Shown here piece by piece: positions 33,925 to 43,116 of a DNA stretch of 64,000 nucleotides (positions are counted from its first letter, which is position 1; every line of letters begins with the position of its first letter). Source of the DNA: Butyrivibrio sp. GTDB taxonomy: Bacteria > Bacillota > Clostridia > Lachnospirales > Lachnospiraceae. Where the stretch lies: NCBI GenBank assembly GCA_017535785.1, contig JAFXTN010000008.1:124001-188000 (forward strand), in the 5' to 3' direction. The translations under genes were made by a program, and so were the position numbers. The notes beneath the pieces are model-generated. The model had not been told where the DNA came from, did not search any database, and saw only the letters and a program-made list of their open reading frames with translations.

Positions 33925-35868
33925 ATGTGCGGAATTTGCGGATATATATCTAAAAAGAGAATAACAGAAGAACAGCTTCGCATCATGAACGATACCATGT
34001 ATCACAGAGGCCCCGATGACAGCGGTGTTGAACTGTATCAGGGTGCGAATGACTATACCATAGGCTTTGCCCAGAGAAGACTGTCTATCCTTGATCTTTC
34101 GCCTTTGGGACATCAGCCCATGCACTCGGAAAACGGCAGGATCTCCGTGGTTTACAACGGCGAGATCTACAATTTCCTTGACCTCAAGAAAGAACTTTCG
34201 GATTACTCCTTTAAGTCAAACTGCGATACCGAGGTTATCATCGCTGCGTACCTTAAATGGGGCATCGACATGGTCGATCACATCCATGGAATGTTTGCGA
34301 TTGCTCTTTACGACAGAGAGACCGGGGATGTTTATCTTATAAGAGACAGGATCGGTAAGAAGCCCCTTTTCTACTGGGTAGATGGCAAGAATCTTGTGTT
34401 TGCGTCAGAGCTTAAGCCCATTATGAAATGCCCCGGATTCAAGCCGGAAATAAGAAAACAGGTGTTATCCAGATTCCTTCTTCAGCAGTATATCATGGCA
34501 CCTGATTCGGTGTTTACGGATGTTTATAAGCTTGAAGCAGGTTCATATATCAGGTTTAATAACGGCGAGATCACCAAAAAGAAATATTGGGATATCAAAG
34601 AAGTTTATAAAAAGATGTCCGCAGACCCTGTAAGAAGCTACGAAGAGGCCAAAGAGGGGCTCAAGGAGCGTCTTAAGAAGTCGGTTGCGAACAGAATGAT
34701 TGCGGATGTTCCGCTTGGAACCTTCCTTTCGGGAGGCTACGATTCATCGCTTGTAACAGCGATCGCGCAGGAGCTTTCAGATCAGCCTGTTAAGACCTTC
34801 TGCATCGGATTTGATGTTCCCAGGTTCAACGAAGCCGAGTACGCCAAAGAGATCGCAAAGCATCTCGGCACGGACCACACTGAGGTTTACATCACGGAAA
34901 GAGAGATGTTTGATCTTGTCAGCAGCATCCCTCAGTACTACGATGAGCCTTTTGCGGACAACTCGCAGATACCTTCTATGCTCGTAAGTAAGGTTGCCAA
35001 GAAGGACGTTACCGTTGCTCTTTCGGGAGACGGCGGAGATGAGTTCTTCTGCGGCTATAACATATATGAAAACGTAAGGCAGGCGCAGCTTCTCGATATT
35101 CCGGGAGCGATCGTCCACGGTATCGGACAGATCCCTATTGGAGGCGGCAAGCTCCTTGGTAAGATGCCTTTCAGAGTCAAGGTCGTTGCCAATAACAGAA
35201 ACCCCGAGACCAAGACCCAGCTTGTTTCGGAGGGCTATATCAAGTCCTGTCACGCATTTATCTCAGGAAAAGAAGAGATGGATATTCCGATGAGCGCGCT
35301 TGATTATATCGCTACGGATTACAACCTTGGTATCAACAAGCAGCCGATTCTTTTCCCTGTTGAGAGCCTCTACGGAGTAAGGGACTTCCAGGTAAGGAGA
35401 ATGCTCCTTGATATGGACACCTATCTTCCCGAGGATATTCTTGTTAAAATGGACAGAGCTTCCATGAAGTACTCACTTGAGTCCAGATGTCCTATAATGG
35501 ATACGGAAGTTATGGAGTATTCGTTCAGGATACCGCATAAATATAAGTTCTATAAAGGGGATAAAAAGCATATCCTTAAGGACCTTGCTTATGATTACAT
35601 TCCCAAAGAACTTTTGGAAAGACCAAAGACAGGCTTCGGCGTTCCGATGGATCAGTGGCTCCGCGGCCCGTTAAAGGAACAGCTTCTTGATTACAGCAGC
35701 ACGTCTTTCCTTAAGAAGCAGGATATATTTGATGTAGATTATGTATCCAAATTTATCAACAACTATGTGGTTAACGGCGACGGAGGCCCCGCAACGGGAG
35801 CTAACTACAGTAAGATCGCGTGGTCGTTCTACATATTTCAGCAGTGGTACAATTACCATATGACATGA
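33925..35868 (+). CDS. AsnB-type glutamine-dependent amidotransferase (first copy)
   Basis: The start is fixed by the catalytic Cys at position 2 (MCGICGYIS), the nucleophile of class II glutamine amidotransferases. The glutaminase domain (residues 1-~190) is followed by the synthetase domain with the ATP-pyrophosphatase loop SGGYDSSLV (~269-277) and LSGDGGDEFFCGY (~366-378). The length of 647 is in the normal range. In glycan loci such proteins (WbpS-like) amidate uronic acids rather than aspartate, which fits the GalNAcA enzymes upstream. The next gene is an acyl carrier protein, so an amide of a carrier-bound acid is another possibility. Confidence 0.88.
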   Translation: MCGICGYISKKRITEEQLRIMNDTMYHRGPDDSGVELYQGANDYTIGFAQRRLSILDLSPLGHQPMHSENGRISVVYNGEIYNFLDLKKELSDYSFKSNCDTEVIIAAYLKWGIDMVDHIHGMFAIALYDRETGDVYLIRDRIGKKPLFYWVDGKNLVFASELKPIMKCPGFKPEIRKQVLSRFLLQQYIMAPDSVFTDVYKLEAGSYIRFNNGEITKKKYWDIKEVYKKMSADPVRSYEEAKEGLKERLKKSVANRMIADVPLGTFLSGGYDSSLVTAIAQELSDQPVKTFCIGFDVPRFNEAEYAKEIAKHLGTDHTEVYITEREMFDLVSSIPQYYDEPFADNSQIPSMLVSKVAKKDVTVALSGDGGDEFFCGYNIYENVRQAQLLDIPGAIVHGIGQIPIGGGKLLGKMPFRVKVVANNRNPETKTQLVSEGYIKSCHAFISGKEEMDIPMSALDYIATDYNLGINKQPILFPVESLYGVRDFQVRRMLLDMDTYLPEDILVKMDRASMKYSLESRCPIMDTEVMEYSFRIPHKYKFYKGDKKHILKDLAYDYIPKELLERPKTGFGVPMDQWLRGPLKEQLLDYSSTSFLKKQDIFDVDYVSKFINNYVVNGDGGPATGANYSKIAWSFYIFQQWYNYHMT

Positions 35869-35921
35869 TTCAGGGGAAGCGGAGTGCGTATTCCTGTTTG
35901 AAGTTAAAAGGAGTTTTTTAA

Positions 35922-36167
35922 ATGACAAGAGAAGAAGTTTTTGAGAAGTTAAATGAAGTATTCAGAGATGTTTTCGAGGAGGACGATCTCACCGTAACTG
36001 ACGCTACAACAGCAGCAGATGTAGACGGATGGGACTCTCTTGAGCATATCAATCTTATCAATGCCATTGAGCAGGAGTTTGACATCAAGTTCAACATGGG
36101 ACAGATCGTATCCATGAAGAACGTCGGTGAGATGGCAGATATCATCATGAGCAAGTTACAGGGCTGA
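35922..36167 (+). CDS. Acyl carrier protein
   Basis: At 81 residues it has the four-helix ACP size. The phosphopantetheine attachment serine is Ser39 in GWDSLEHINLI, the standard DSL context. Acidic helix I (REEVFEKLNEVF) and helix III (FNMGQIVSMKNVGEM) fit. It is not next to fatty-acid genes but between an AsnB-type gene and a VOC/FkbH-type set, so it is a dedicated carrier. FkbH-type proteins load a glyceryl group on such carriers. A strong AAAGGAG site precedes the ATG. Confidence 0.92.
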   Translation: MTREEVFEKLNEVFRDVFEEDDLTVTDATTAADVDGWDSLEHINLINAIEQEFDIKFNMGQIVSMKNVGEMADIIMSKLQG

Positions 36168-36171
36168 TCTT

Positions 36172-36561
36172 ATGAAGATACATCACGTTGGATATCTTGC
36201 AAAGAGCATAGCAAAGTCCGAGAAGAAGTTTTTGGAGCTCGGATATGAGGTAGAGCGCCCGGTCAAATTCGACGAGATAAGGAATATCAACATCGAGTTC
36301 CTTGTAAACGGCGATTACAGGGTTGAGCTCATCGAACCCATGGGCGAGGATTCACCCATGTATCCTTTGCTTGCGCGCTTTAAGAACACGCCATATCATT
36401 TTTGCTATGAAGTGGAAGATATAGACAAGGCTGTCGAGGAGCTTTCCGCGCAGCGCTACACTGTGATACAAGAGCCCAATATCGCGCCCTGTATCGACGG
36501 CAAGAAGGTCGCTTTTTTATACAATAACAGCATGGGGATAATCGAGCTTGTTGAATTCTGA
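36172..36561 (+). CDS. VOC-family (glyoxalase-fold) protein, methylmalonyl-CoA-epimerase-like
   Basis: This 129-residue single-domain VOC protein opens with IHHVGYLAKSIAKSE, where His3 or His4 begins the metal site. VELIEPM (~residues 48-54) and YHFCYEVEDIDKA (~70-82) supply the next acidic and His ligands, and MGIIELVEF closes with Glu. The pattern is closest to methylmalonyl-CoA epimerases. Located 4 bases after the ACP gene, it may epimerise or lyse an ACP-bound acyl group. Its exact reaction cannot be told from sequence. Confidence 0.8.
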   Translation: MKIHHVGYLAKSIAKSEKKFLELGYEVERPVKFDEIRNINIEFLVNGDYRVELIEPMGEDSPMYPLLARFKNTPYHFCYEVEDIDKAVEELSAQRYTVIQEPNIAPCIDGKKVAFLYNNSMGIIELVEF

Positions 36562-37786
36562 GGTTAATAATAAAAAGCATATCGCTATGTATATAGGCTC
36601 CCTTCAAAAGGGCGGCGCAGAGAGGGTAATGGCTAATCTTGCGGATTATTTTTTTGAGCAGGGTTATAAAGTTACTCTTGTTACTACGTATCTTGCATCC
36701 AATGAGTACGAAGTAAAGCATGCCGCTTGGAAGAGTGTTCCCGCGGGAGCACCGGGAGCGGTGCAGGTAGCTGACCTTGACGAGAATCCTGTATGGGTTG
36801 ACCCTGCCGGCGGCGAGAATGGCGGAATACAGCGCATTTTTTCAGCTCTTTTAAAGGAAGAGCAGGAAAAGAGCCGTATAAAGAACTTCAGAAAAAGATC
36901 GGAGAAGCTTGAGAAGATCTGGAAGGAGCTTCATCCCGACATGGTCTTAAGCTTCATGGGAAAGAACAATATCATGGCGCTTTCAACGGCAACGAAAGAA
37001 GAGATCAAGGTTGTCGTATCGGTCAGAGCGGATCCGTCTATGGAGTATCCGAGCGCATCCATGAAGGCAGCAATGCTCACGAATTTCGGAAAGGCAGCCG
37101 GAGTTGTCGTTCAGTCAAACGGTGCCAAGGCTAAATTCCCGGGATACATCAGAAAGAAATGCATAATTCTTCCAAACGCGATCGATCCCTCTTTTATCAG
37201 ACCAAGATATATCGGTGAGCGTGAGAAGAAGATCGTAATGGTCGCAAGGCTCAATGAGAACAAGAACCAGGCAATGGTAATGGAAGCCTTCAAGGAAGCG
37301 ACCAAAGAAAAGTTTCAGGATTATAAGCTCGTACTCTACGGAGACGGCCCCGACAGAGCCAAGCAGCAAAGGCTCGCGGTAAGCCTAGGGATAGATTCAC
37401 GAGTTGAATTTGCAGGTAACGTAAAACACGTCGCCGAGCATATAGAGAAGGCATACATGTTCATTCTTGCTTCCAATCACGAAGGTATGCCCAATTCACT
37501 TATAGAAGCAATGTCACTCGGACTTGCCTGCATATCGACGGATTGCCCTTGCGGAGGTCCCAAGGACCTTATACAGGACGGTGAGAACGGACTTCTTGTT
37601 CCCGTAGGCGACAAAGATGCGATGGCACAGGCAATCTATAAGCTCCTTGAAGATAAAGAGCTTGCAGACAGGATCGGCAAGGAAGCAGCCAAGATCCAGG
37701 AAAAGTGCAGCCCTGAAGTCACCAATGAAATGTGGAAAAAATACTTTGACAAGATCATCGGTAATACGGATGACAGTAATTTTTAA
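36548..37786 (+). CDS. Glycosyltransferase family 4
   Basis: This GT-B transferase carries HIAMYIGSLQKGGAERVM near the start and SNHEGMPNSLIEAMSLG (~residues 308-324) with the E-x7-E pair, then DCPCGGPKDLIQDG. It is a paralogue of the gene at 32036, but has an insert around residues 55-100 (a Pro/Gly-rich stretch and a charged helix). The start is uncertain. TTG codons at 36548 and 36551 overlap the VOC gene, while the first ATG is at 36587 (which would leave MYIGSLQKGG as the N-terminus). GAGG at 36560-36563 lies 23 bases before that ATG, so none of these options is well spaced. I list the longest form. Confidence 0.85.
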   Translation: MLNSEVNNKKHIAMYIGSLQKGGAERVMANLADYFFEQGYKVTLVTTYLASNEYEVKHAAWKSVPAGAPGAVQVADLDENPVWVDPAGGENGGIQRIFSALLKEEQEKSRIKNFRKRSEKLEKIWKELHPDMVLSFMGKNNIMALSTATKEEIKVVVSVRADPSMEYPSASMKAAMLTNFGKAAGVVVQSNGAKAKFPGYIRKKCIILPNAIDPSFIRPRYIGEREKKIVMVARLNENKNQAMVMEAFKEATKEKFQDYKLVLYGDGPDRAKQQRLAVSLGIDSRVEFAGNVKHVAEHIEKAYMFILASNHEGMPNSLIEAMSLGLACISTDCPCGGPKDLIQDGENGLLVPVGDKDAMAQAIYKLLEDKELADRIGKEAAKIQEKCSPEVTNEMWKKYFDKIIGNTDDSNF

Positions 37787-37797
37787 AAGGACAGTAT

Positions 37798-39585
37798 ATG
37801 AAAGAACTTGAATATCCTTTTGACAACAGCTACATAATGAAAAAGTCCAAGACCATCAAAAAGACTCTTCTTTCTGATAATACGGACAGGATAAAAAAGA
37901 AGATAGCGGTATTAGGAGGCTCCACGACCCATGACATCATAAGGATACTGGAGCTTTTTTTACTAAATTACGGTATAGAGCCTACATTTTACGAATCGGA
38001 ATACGGCCAGTACTGGCAGGATGCGATGTTCCCTTCTGATGAGTTAAAAGAGTTTGCTCCAGATGTTATCTATATTCATACTTCAACCCGCAATATCACA
38101 AATTTCCCGGAGATGTCTGATTCTAAGGAAGATATCGATGCCAAGTTTGAGAGCACATTTAAGCACTTTGAGACAATGTGGGACAATCTTTCGGAGCTCT
38201 ACAAGTGCCCTATCATCCAGAATAACTTCGAGGCACCTTTTTACAGAATTCTCGGAAACAGAGATGCCTACGACATTCACGGAAGACTTAATTTCATAAA
38301 CAGGTTAAATACAGCCTTCGCGGACTATGCTGCAAAGAAAGCAGATGCCGGCGAAAGCTTTTTTATAAACGACATCAACTACGTATCAAGCTGCTACGGC
38401 CTTGATGAGTGGTCAGATCCTCTTGCATGGCATATGTACAAGTATGCGCTCTGCATTCAGGCTATCCCCACGCTCAGCTTTAATATTGCCAATATCATCA
38501 AGTCGATCTACGGAAAGAACAAGAAGGGCCTTGTTCTCGACCTTGATAATACGCTTTGGAGCGGAGTAGTCGGTGACGACGGTGTCGACGGGATCGAGAT
38601 AGGCCAGGAGACCAACTTGGGTCAGGTTTATTCAGAGTTCCAGCAGTATGTAAAGATGCAAAAAGATCTCGGAATAGTTCTTACGGTTGATTCCAAGAAC
38701 GATGAAGAGAATGCGATCGCGGGACTTAAGCATCCCGACGGAATCCTTTCTCCCGATGATTTTGTTATGATAAAGGCCAACTGGGAGCCTAAGAGTGAGA
38801 ACATGAAGGCGATTGCATCAGAGCTCAACGTCCTTCCCGAGTCACTCGTATTTGTGGATGACAATCCGGCCGAAAGAGCTATCGTAGAGGGCCAGATCCC
38901 CGGAGCTATCGCACCTGCGATCGATTCACCGGAGCACTACATTAGGATCCTCGATCATTCGGGATTCTTTGAGGCGACAGCGATCTCAGAGGATGACAGG
39001 AAGAGAAATGAGATGTATATGGCAAACAAGAAGCGTACTCAGTTAGAGCAGAGCTTTGCCGACTACACCGATTATCTTAAGTCACTTGAGATGGAAGCTG
39101 TTATCGCGCCTTTTGAAAAGCTCTATATGCCTCGTATCGCGCAGCTTACCAATAAGAGTAACCAGTTTAATCTGACTACCAAGCGCTATACACAGGACGA
39201 CATCGAAAAGACTGCGGCAGATGGCAATAACATCACGCTTTACGGCAGATTGACGGATAAATTCGGAGACAATGGAATCGTTTCGCTTGTGATCGGTAAC
39301 ATCAAGGACGATGAGCTTCACATAGACCTCTGGCTTATGAGCTGCCGCGTCCTTAAGAGAGACATGGAATTTGCCATGATGGATGAGCTTTGCAAGAAAG
39401 CTTCTGAGAGAGGTATCAAGACAATTTACGGCTATTATTATCCGACTGCCAAGAATAAGATGGTAAAAGATTTTTATTCTTTGCACGGCTTTGATATGAT
39501 AGAGGAAGACGGTGACGGAAACAGAACGTACAAGCTTGAAGTTTCGGCTTACGTTCCCAAGAATAAAGTCATCCAAGTGAACTGA
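37798..39585 (+). CDS. FkbH-type HAD-IIIC protein (glyceryl-carrier loading enzyme)
   Basis: This 595-residue protein has an N-terminal domain of ~230 residues (possibly SGNH-like, with LGGSTTHD ~residues 40-47), a HAD domain with the nucleophile Asp in LVLDLDNTLWSGVVGDDG (~243-260), FVDDNPAERA later, and a C-terminal GNAT-like domain (~440-595). FkbH-type proteins take a glyceryl group from 1,3-bisphosphoglycerate and put it on an ACP, and an ACP is encoded two genes upstream. This points to a glyceryl-derived (or similar three-carbon) substituent on the glycan. The enzyme is cytoplasmic. Confidence 0.85.
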   Translation: MKELEYPFDNSYIMKKSKTIKKTLLSDNTDRIKKKIAVLGGSTTHDIIRILELFLLNYGIEPTFYESEYGQYWQDAMFPSDELKEFAPDVIYIHTSTRNITNFPEMSDSKEDIDAKFESTFKHFETMWDNLSELYKCPIIQNNFEAPFYRILGNRDAYDIHGRLNFINRLNTAFADYAAKKADAGESFFINDINYVSSCYGLDEWSDPLAWHMYKYALCIQAIPTLSFNIANIIKSIYGKNKKGLVLDLDNTLWSGVVGDDGVDGIEIGQETNLGQVYSEFQQYVKMQKDLGIVLTVDSKNDEENAIAGLKHPDGILSPDDFVMIKANWEPKSENMKAIASELNVLPESLVFVDDNPAERAIVEGQIPGAIAPAIDSPEHYIRILDHSGFFEATAISEDDRKRNEMYMANKKRTQLEQSFADYTDYLKSLEMEAVIAPFEKLYMPRIAQLTNKSNQFNLTTKRYTQDDIEKTAADGNNITLYGRLTDKFGDNGIVSLVIGNIKDDELHIDLWLMSCRVLKRDMEFAMMDELCKKASERGIKTIYGYYYPTAKNKMVKDFYSLHGFDMIEEDGDGNRTYKLEVSAYVPKNKVIQVN

Positions 39586-39589
39586 TTCA

Positions 39590-39620
39590 TAGGCGCCAAA
39601 CCGTGGACATGCGGCGCTTA
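39590..39620 (+). promoter_or_regulatory. Hairpin directly before the second AsnB ribosome site
   Basis: TAGGCGCC (39590-39597) pairs with GGCGCTTA (39613-39620), with one G-U pair and a 15-base loop. The ribosome site GGAG starts at the next base. A stem that abuts the site could affect translation of the AsnB-type gene that begins at 39631. No T-tract follows. Confidence 0.4.
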
Positions 39621-39630
39621 GGAGAAATAT

Positions 39631-41520
39631 ATGTGCGGAATTAACGGTCTTATCAGGTACAAAGGTGACATGCATTACGTCGTTTCCAGGATGAACGAGC
39701 GTATGCTTCACAGAGGACCTGACGATGAAGGAATTTACATAAGTGATGATAGGAAAGTGGCGCTTGGACATAGGCGCCTTTCTATTGTGGACTTATCCAA
39801 GAACGGCGCACAGCCCATGGTATCACATTCGGGCAAGAGCGTTATCGTATATAACGGCGAGATCTACAACGCAGGAGAAGTAAAAGATAAGCTTATCAGA
39901 GACGGCAAGGCAACGACATTCAGAGGAACCTCCGACACCGAGATCCTTCTTGAAGCTATCGAGAGCTACGGCATGAAGGAAGCACTTAAGCTCTGCAAGG
40001 GCATGTTTGGTATCGCGGTTTATGACAAAGAAGCGGGAACAGTTACTCTTGCCAGAGACAGAGTCGGCGAGAAGCCTTTGTACTATGGCACCGTAGCAGG
40101 CTCTTTTGCCTTCGCTTCCGATATCGGATGCCTTCGCGTGATCAACGGCTTTGACAATGAGATAAACAGAGAAGTTCTTGATATATACTTTACCGAGGGC
40201 TATATTCCCGCACCGCACACGATATACAAAGATATCTACAAGCTTGAGGCAGGCACAATAATAACGGTTGATATCGAAACTCTTAAGACCACGGAAGAGA
40301 CATATTGGTCAATGACAGAGGCGGCCGTGAAGGGCCAAAGCAATATCTTTACCGGCAGCAGAGAAGAGGCATCATACGAGCTTGAGAGACTGTTAAAAGA
40401 GTCTGTGAAGGGCCAGATGATCTCGGATGTTCCGCTAGGAGCTTTTCTTTCAGCGGGGATCGACAGCAGCACGGTCGTAGCGCTGATGCAGTCCGTATCT
40501 GATAATCAGGTGCGCACCTTCACGATCGGAATGGAAGATGAGAATTACAACGAGGCAGTTAAGGCAAAAGAGATCGCTAAGCACCTCGGCACCATACATA
40601 CGGAAGAGTACATCACAGAGAGGGATGCAAAGGCAGTTATCCCGCAGCTTCCCTTTATGTTCGGAGAGCCGTTTGCGGATTCTTCGCAGATCCCGACTTA
40701 TCTTGTCAGCAAGATGACGAGAAAGCATGTGACGGTTTCCCTTTCCGGAGACGGCGGAGATGAGCTGTTTGCGGGTTATAAGTCCTACGAGTCCGTCGAC
40801 AGGGTCTGGGGCAAGGTCGGAAAGATCCCGTATCTTATCAGAAAGCCCATAAGCTCGGCTATTCTTGCGACGAACCCTAAGAATGAAGTAAGAAGAAGCA
40901 AGGCGGTTTACCTCGGCGCAAAGGGCCCCGGAGAGATCCACAGATTCGAGCATGAGACGGATCCTTTGGTAAAAAAGATCGCGCTCAAGAACGACAAGCC
41001 TCTTTTATACAAATATGACGACATGGCGAAAGCTCTTTTGGCTGAGCCCATTCATAACGCCATGCTTATGGATATGCTTGTGTATCATCCCGATGATATA
41101 CTGGTTAAGGTCGACAGGACCGCGATGGCGGTTTCGCTTGAGACAAGAGTTCCGATGCTCGACAGAGACCTCTTGGAATTTGCGTGGTCGCTCCCTATCG
41201 AGTATCTTAGAGAAGGAAATGTCGGCAAGCAGGTTCTTCGTGACGTTCTCTACAGACATGTTCCGAAGGAGCTTATGGAAGGACCGAAGAAGGGCTTCTC
41301 GATTCCGATCGCCAAGTGGCTTATGGACGGCGAGATCAGGCAGTGGGCTGAAGATCTTCTTGATAAGGACAAGATGCGGCAGCAGGATATTCTTGATCCC
41401 GATGTCGTTGAGAAGATCTGGACCGACTTTACAGAGCGCGGGATTTACAGAATCCAGATTTGGTATATACTTATGTTCCGACAGTGGTATGAAAAAGAAT
41501 ATAAGAAAGAAAATCTATGA
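39631..41520 (+). CDS. AsnB-type glutamine-dependent amidotransferase (second copy)
   Basis: This 629-residue protein starts MCGINGLIR, with the glutaminase Cys2. The glutaminase domain has GHRRLSIVDLS and YNGEIYN, and the synthetase domain has SAGIDSSTVVALM (~residues 274-286) and LSGDGGDELFAGY. It is related to but distinct from the protein at 33925 (SAGIDSS against SGGYDSS), so the two probably act on different acids. Glycan amidotransferases of this kind make uronamides. The 3' end overlaps the MBOAT start by 4 bases, which links the two in translation. Confidence 0.88.
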   Translation: MCGINGLIRYKGDMHYVVSRMNERMLHRGPDDEGIYISDDRKVALGHRRLSIVDLSKNGAQPMVSHSGKSVIVYNGEIYNAGEVKDKLIRDGKATTFRGTSDTEILLEAIESYGMKEALKLCKGMFGIAVYDKEAGTVTLARDRVGEKPLYYGTVAGSFAFASDIGCLRVINGFDNEINREVLDIYFTEGYIPAPHTIYKDIYKLEAGTIITVDIETLKTTEETYWSMTEAAVKGQSNIFTGSREEASYELERLLKESVKGQMISDVPLGAFLSAGIDSSTVVALMQSVSDNQVRTFTIGMEDENYNEAVKAKEIAKHLGTIHTEEYITERDAKAVIPQLPFMFGEPFADSSQIPTYLVSKMTRKHVTVSLSGDGGDELFAGYKSYESVDRVWGKVGKIPYLIRKPISSAILATNPKNEVRRSKAVYLGAKGPGEIHRFEHETDPLVKKIALKNDKPLLYKYDDMAKALLAEPIHNAMLMDMLVYHPDDILVKVDRTAMAVSLETRVPMLDRDLLEFAWSLPIEYLREGNVGKQVLRDVLYRHVPKELMEGPKKGFSIPIAKWLMDGEIRQWAEDLLDKDKMRQQDILDPDVVEKIWTDFTERGIYRIQIWYILMFRQWYEKEYKKENL

Positions 41521-43070
41521 GTATAACTTCGTTTAGTTTTTTGTGCTTCGTTGCACTTGTTTTAATAGCATATTATGCGGTGCCTCTTTTGTTTAAGAAA
41601 AGAGGTCAGTGGGTGGTGCTCTTAATCTCGAGCATCATCTTCTATTTGTTTTCCACAAAGGGAAACTACGTGCAGATCGTATTTCCGCTCATAGCATCGT
41701 TTGTGACCTGGGGGCTTTTGAAGCTTTTGTCAAAGACCGGTGAAGAAGAGCTTGTAAAAAGAAGGCTCATTCTTGCGGCGGAGCTTGCGGTCCTTCTTGG
41801 AATACTCATCGTGTTTAAGTTCTATAAGTTCATAACAGGAGGCGAGGTTGCGCCACCTGCGGGACTTTCTTTCTATACATTTATCCTTCTTGGATATTTT
41901 ATCGAGGTTTACAACGGCATTGGTGAAAGGAGAGACAGTCTTCTTCAGACAACGCTCATCGGAACCTTCTTCCCGCTTACGGTTCAGGGACCTATCATAA
42001 AGACCCGTGAACACAGCGGCCAATTCTTTGAATATCACAAGCCTGATTTCAAGAATCTCACATTTGGAGCTCAGAGAGTGCTCTGGGGCTTCTTTAAGAT
42101 GCTTGTTATCTCGCAGAGACTTAAAACAATAGTTGATGAGATCTACAACAACAATACGCAGTACCCGGGAGCATACGTTTGGCTGGGCACTGTGTGTTTT
42201 GCGTTTCAGTTATATACGAATTTCTCGGGCGGCATAGACATAGTTATCGGTCTTTCCGAGATGCTCGGCATCGTCCTTCCCGAAAACTTCTCGACTCCAT
42301 TCTTTGCCAAAAACATAAGCGAATATTGGAGAAGATGGCACAGTACGCTGGGGATCTGGATGAAGGACAATGTCTTTTACCCGCTTTTACGCACCAAGAT
42401 GATAATGGAGCTTGGCAAGAAGCTCAAAAAAGCATTCGGTAAAAAGAAGGGAAAGCAGATCACGACTTACGTTGCCATGTTCATTCTGTGGTTTTCGGTT
42501 GGTCTGTGGCACGGAGGAGCGGCTACGTTCGTTATTGGTTCAGGTCTTTTGCACTGGGCATACATAGTCCTCGGAGAAGTTACGCTTCCGTTCTTTACAT
42601 GGCTCTTTGCGGATAAGCTGCACATCAATATGCAGAGTAAGTTCGCAAACGGCTTCAGAGTTGTGAGGACCTTCTTCTTTGTCTGCATAGGTGACCTGTT
42701 CTTTAGGGCAAAAGATATACCGCATGCGCTCAGTTTGCTTAAAGGGAGCGTCAGTGCGTTCAATCCGCAGATCTTTGTTGACGGAAGCTTATTAAATCTT
42801 GGACTTAATATCTACGAGTGGGGAATACTGCTTGTCTCGATGGCAGTCCTCATCACAGCTTCGGTTATCCAGTACAGGATGGAGCTTGCAAGGGACGGCA
42901 AGATCGAAGGCAGCAGATTTGAAGGTTATTCGAATCTAAGAGAATACATAGCATCCAAGAAGCTTGTGATCAGATGGATCGTGTTCTTTGCACTGTTTTT
43001 CACAGTGCTCCTTCTTGCGGAGTACGGTCCGGGATTCAATCCTGCGGATTCGATTTATGATGATTTCTGA
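41517..43070 (+). CDS. MBOAT-family membrane O-acyltransferase (DltB/AlgI-like)
   Basis: This 517-residue polytopic protein has about 11-12 helices. MBOAT hallmarks are SEYWRRWHSTLGIWMKD (~residues 270-286) and the catalytic His in FSVGLWHGGAATF (~residue 331). Known relatives transfer D-alanine (DltB) or acetyl (AlgI) across the membrane to extracellular polymers. The SGNH protein that follows is the usual partner. The presence of an ACP and an FkbH-type protein upstream raises the option of a carrier-bound donor as in DltB. It overlaps the AsnB-type gene by 4 bases. Confidence 0.9.
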   Translation: MSITSFSFLCFVALVLIAYYAVPLLFKKRGQWVVLLISSIIFYLFSTKGNYVQIVFPLIASFVTWGLLKLLSKTGEEELVKRRLILAAELAVLLGILIVFKFYKFITGGEVAPPAGLSFYTFILLGYFIEVYNGIGERRDSLLQTTLIGTFFPLTVQGPIIKTREHSGQFFEYHKPDFKNLTFGAQRVLWGFFKMLVISQRLKTIVDEIYNNNTQYPGAYVWLGTVCFAFQLYTNFSGGIDIVIGLSEMLGIVLPENFSTPFFAKNISEYWRRWHSTLGIWMKDNVFYPLLRTKMIMELGKKLKKAFGKKKGKQITTYVAMFILWFSVGLWHGGAATFVIGSGLLHWAYIVLGEVTLPFFTWLFADKLHINMQSKFANGFRVVRTFFFVCIGDLFFRAKDIPHALSLLKGSVSAFNPQIFVDGSLLNLGLNIYEWGILLVSMAVLITASVIQYRMELARDGKIEGSRFEGYSNLREYIASKKLVIRWIVFFALFFTVLLLAEYGPGFNPADSIYDDF

Positions 43071-43116
43071 TATTGATGCGAAACGCGTTAACTATAAAGG
43101 TTTTTGATAGAAGATT

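Noticed and set aside
39082..39771. 229-residue minus-strand frame across the FkbH-type gene end and the second AsnB start
   Set aside because: It crosses two well-supported plus-strand genes and has no recognisable motif or ribosome site.
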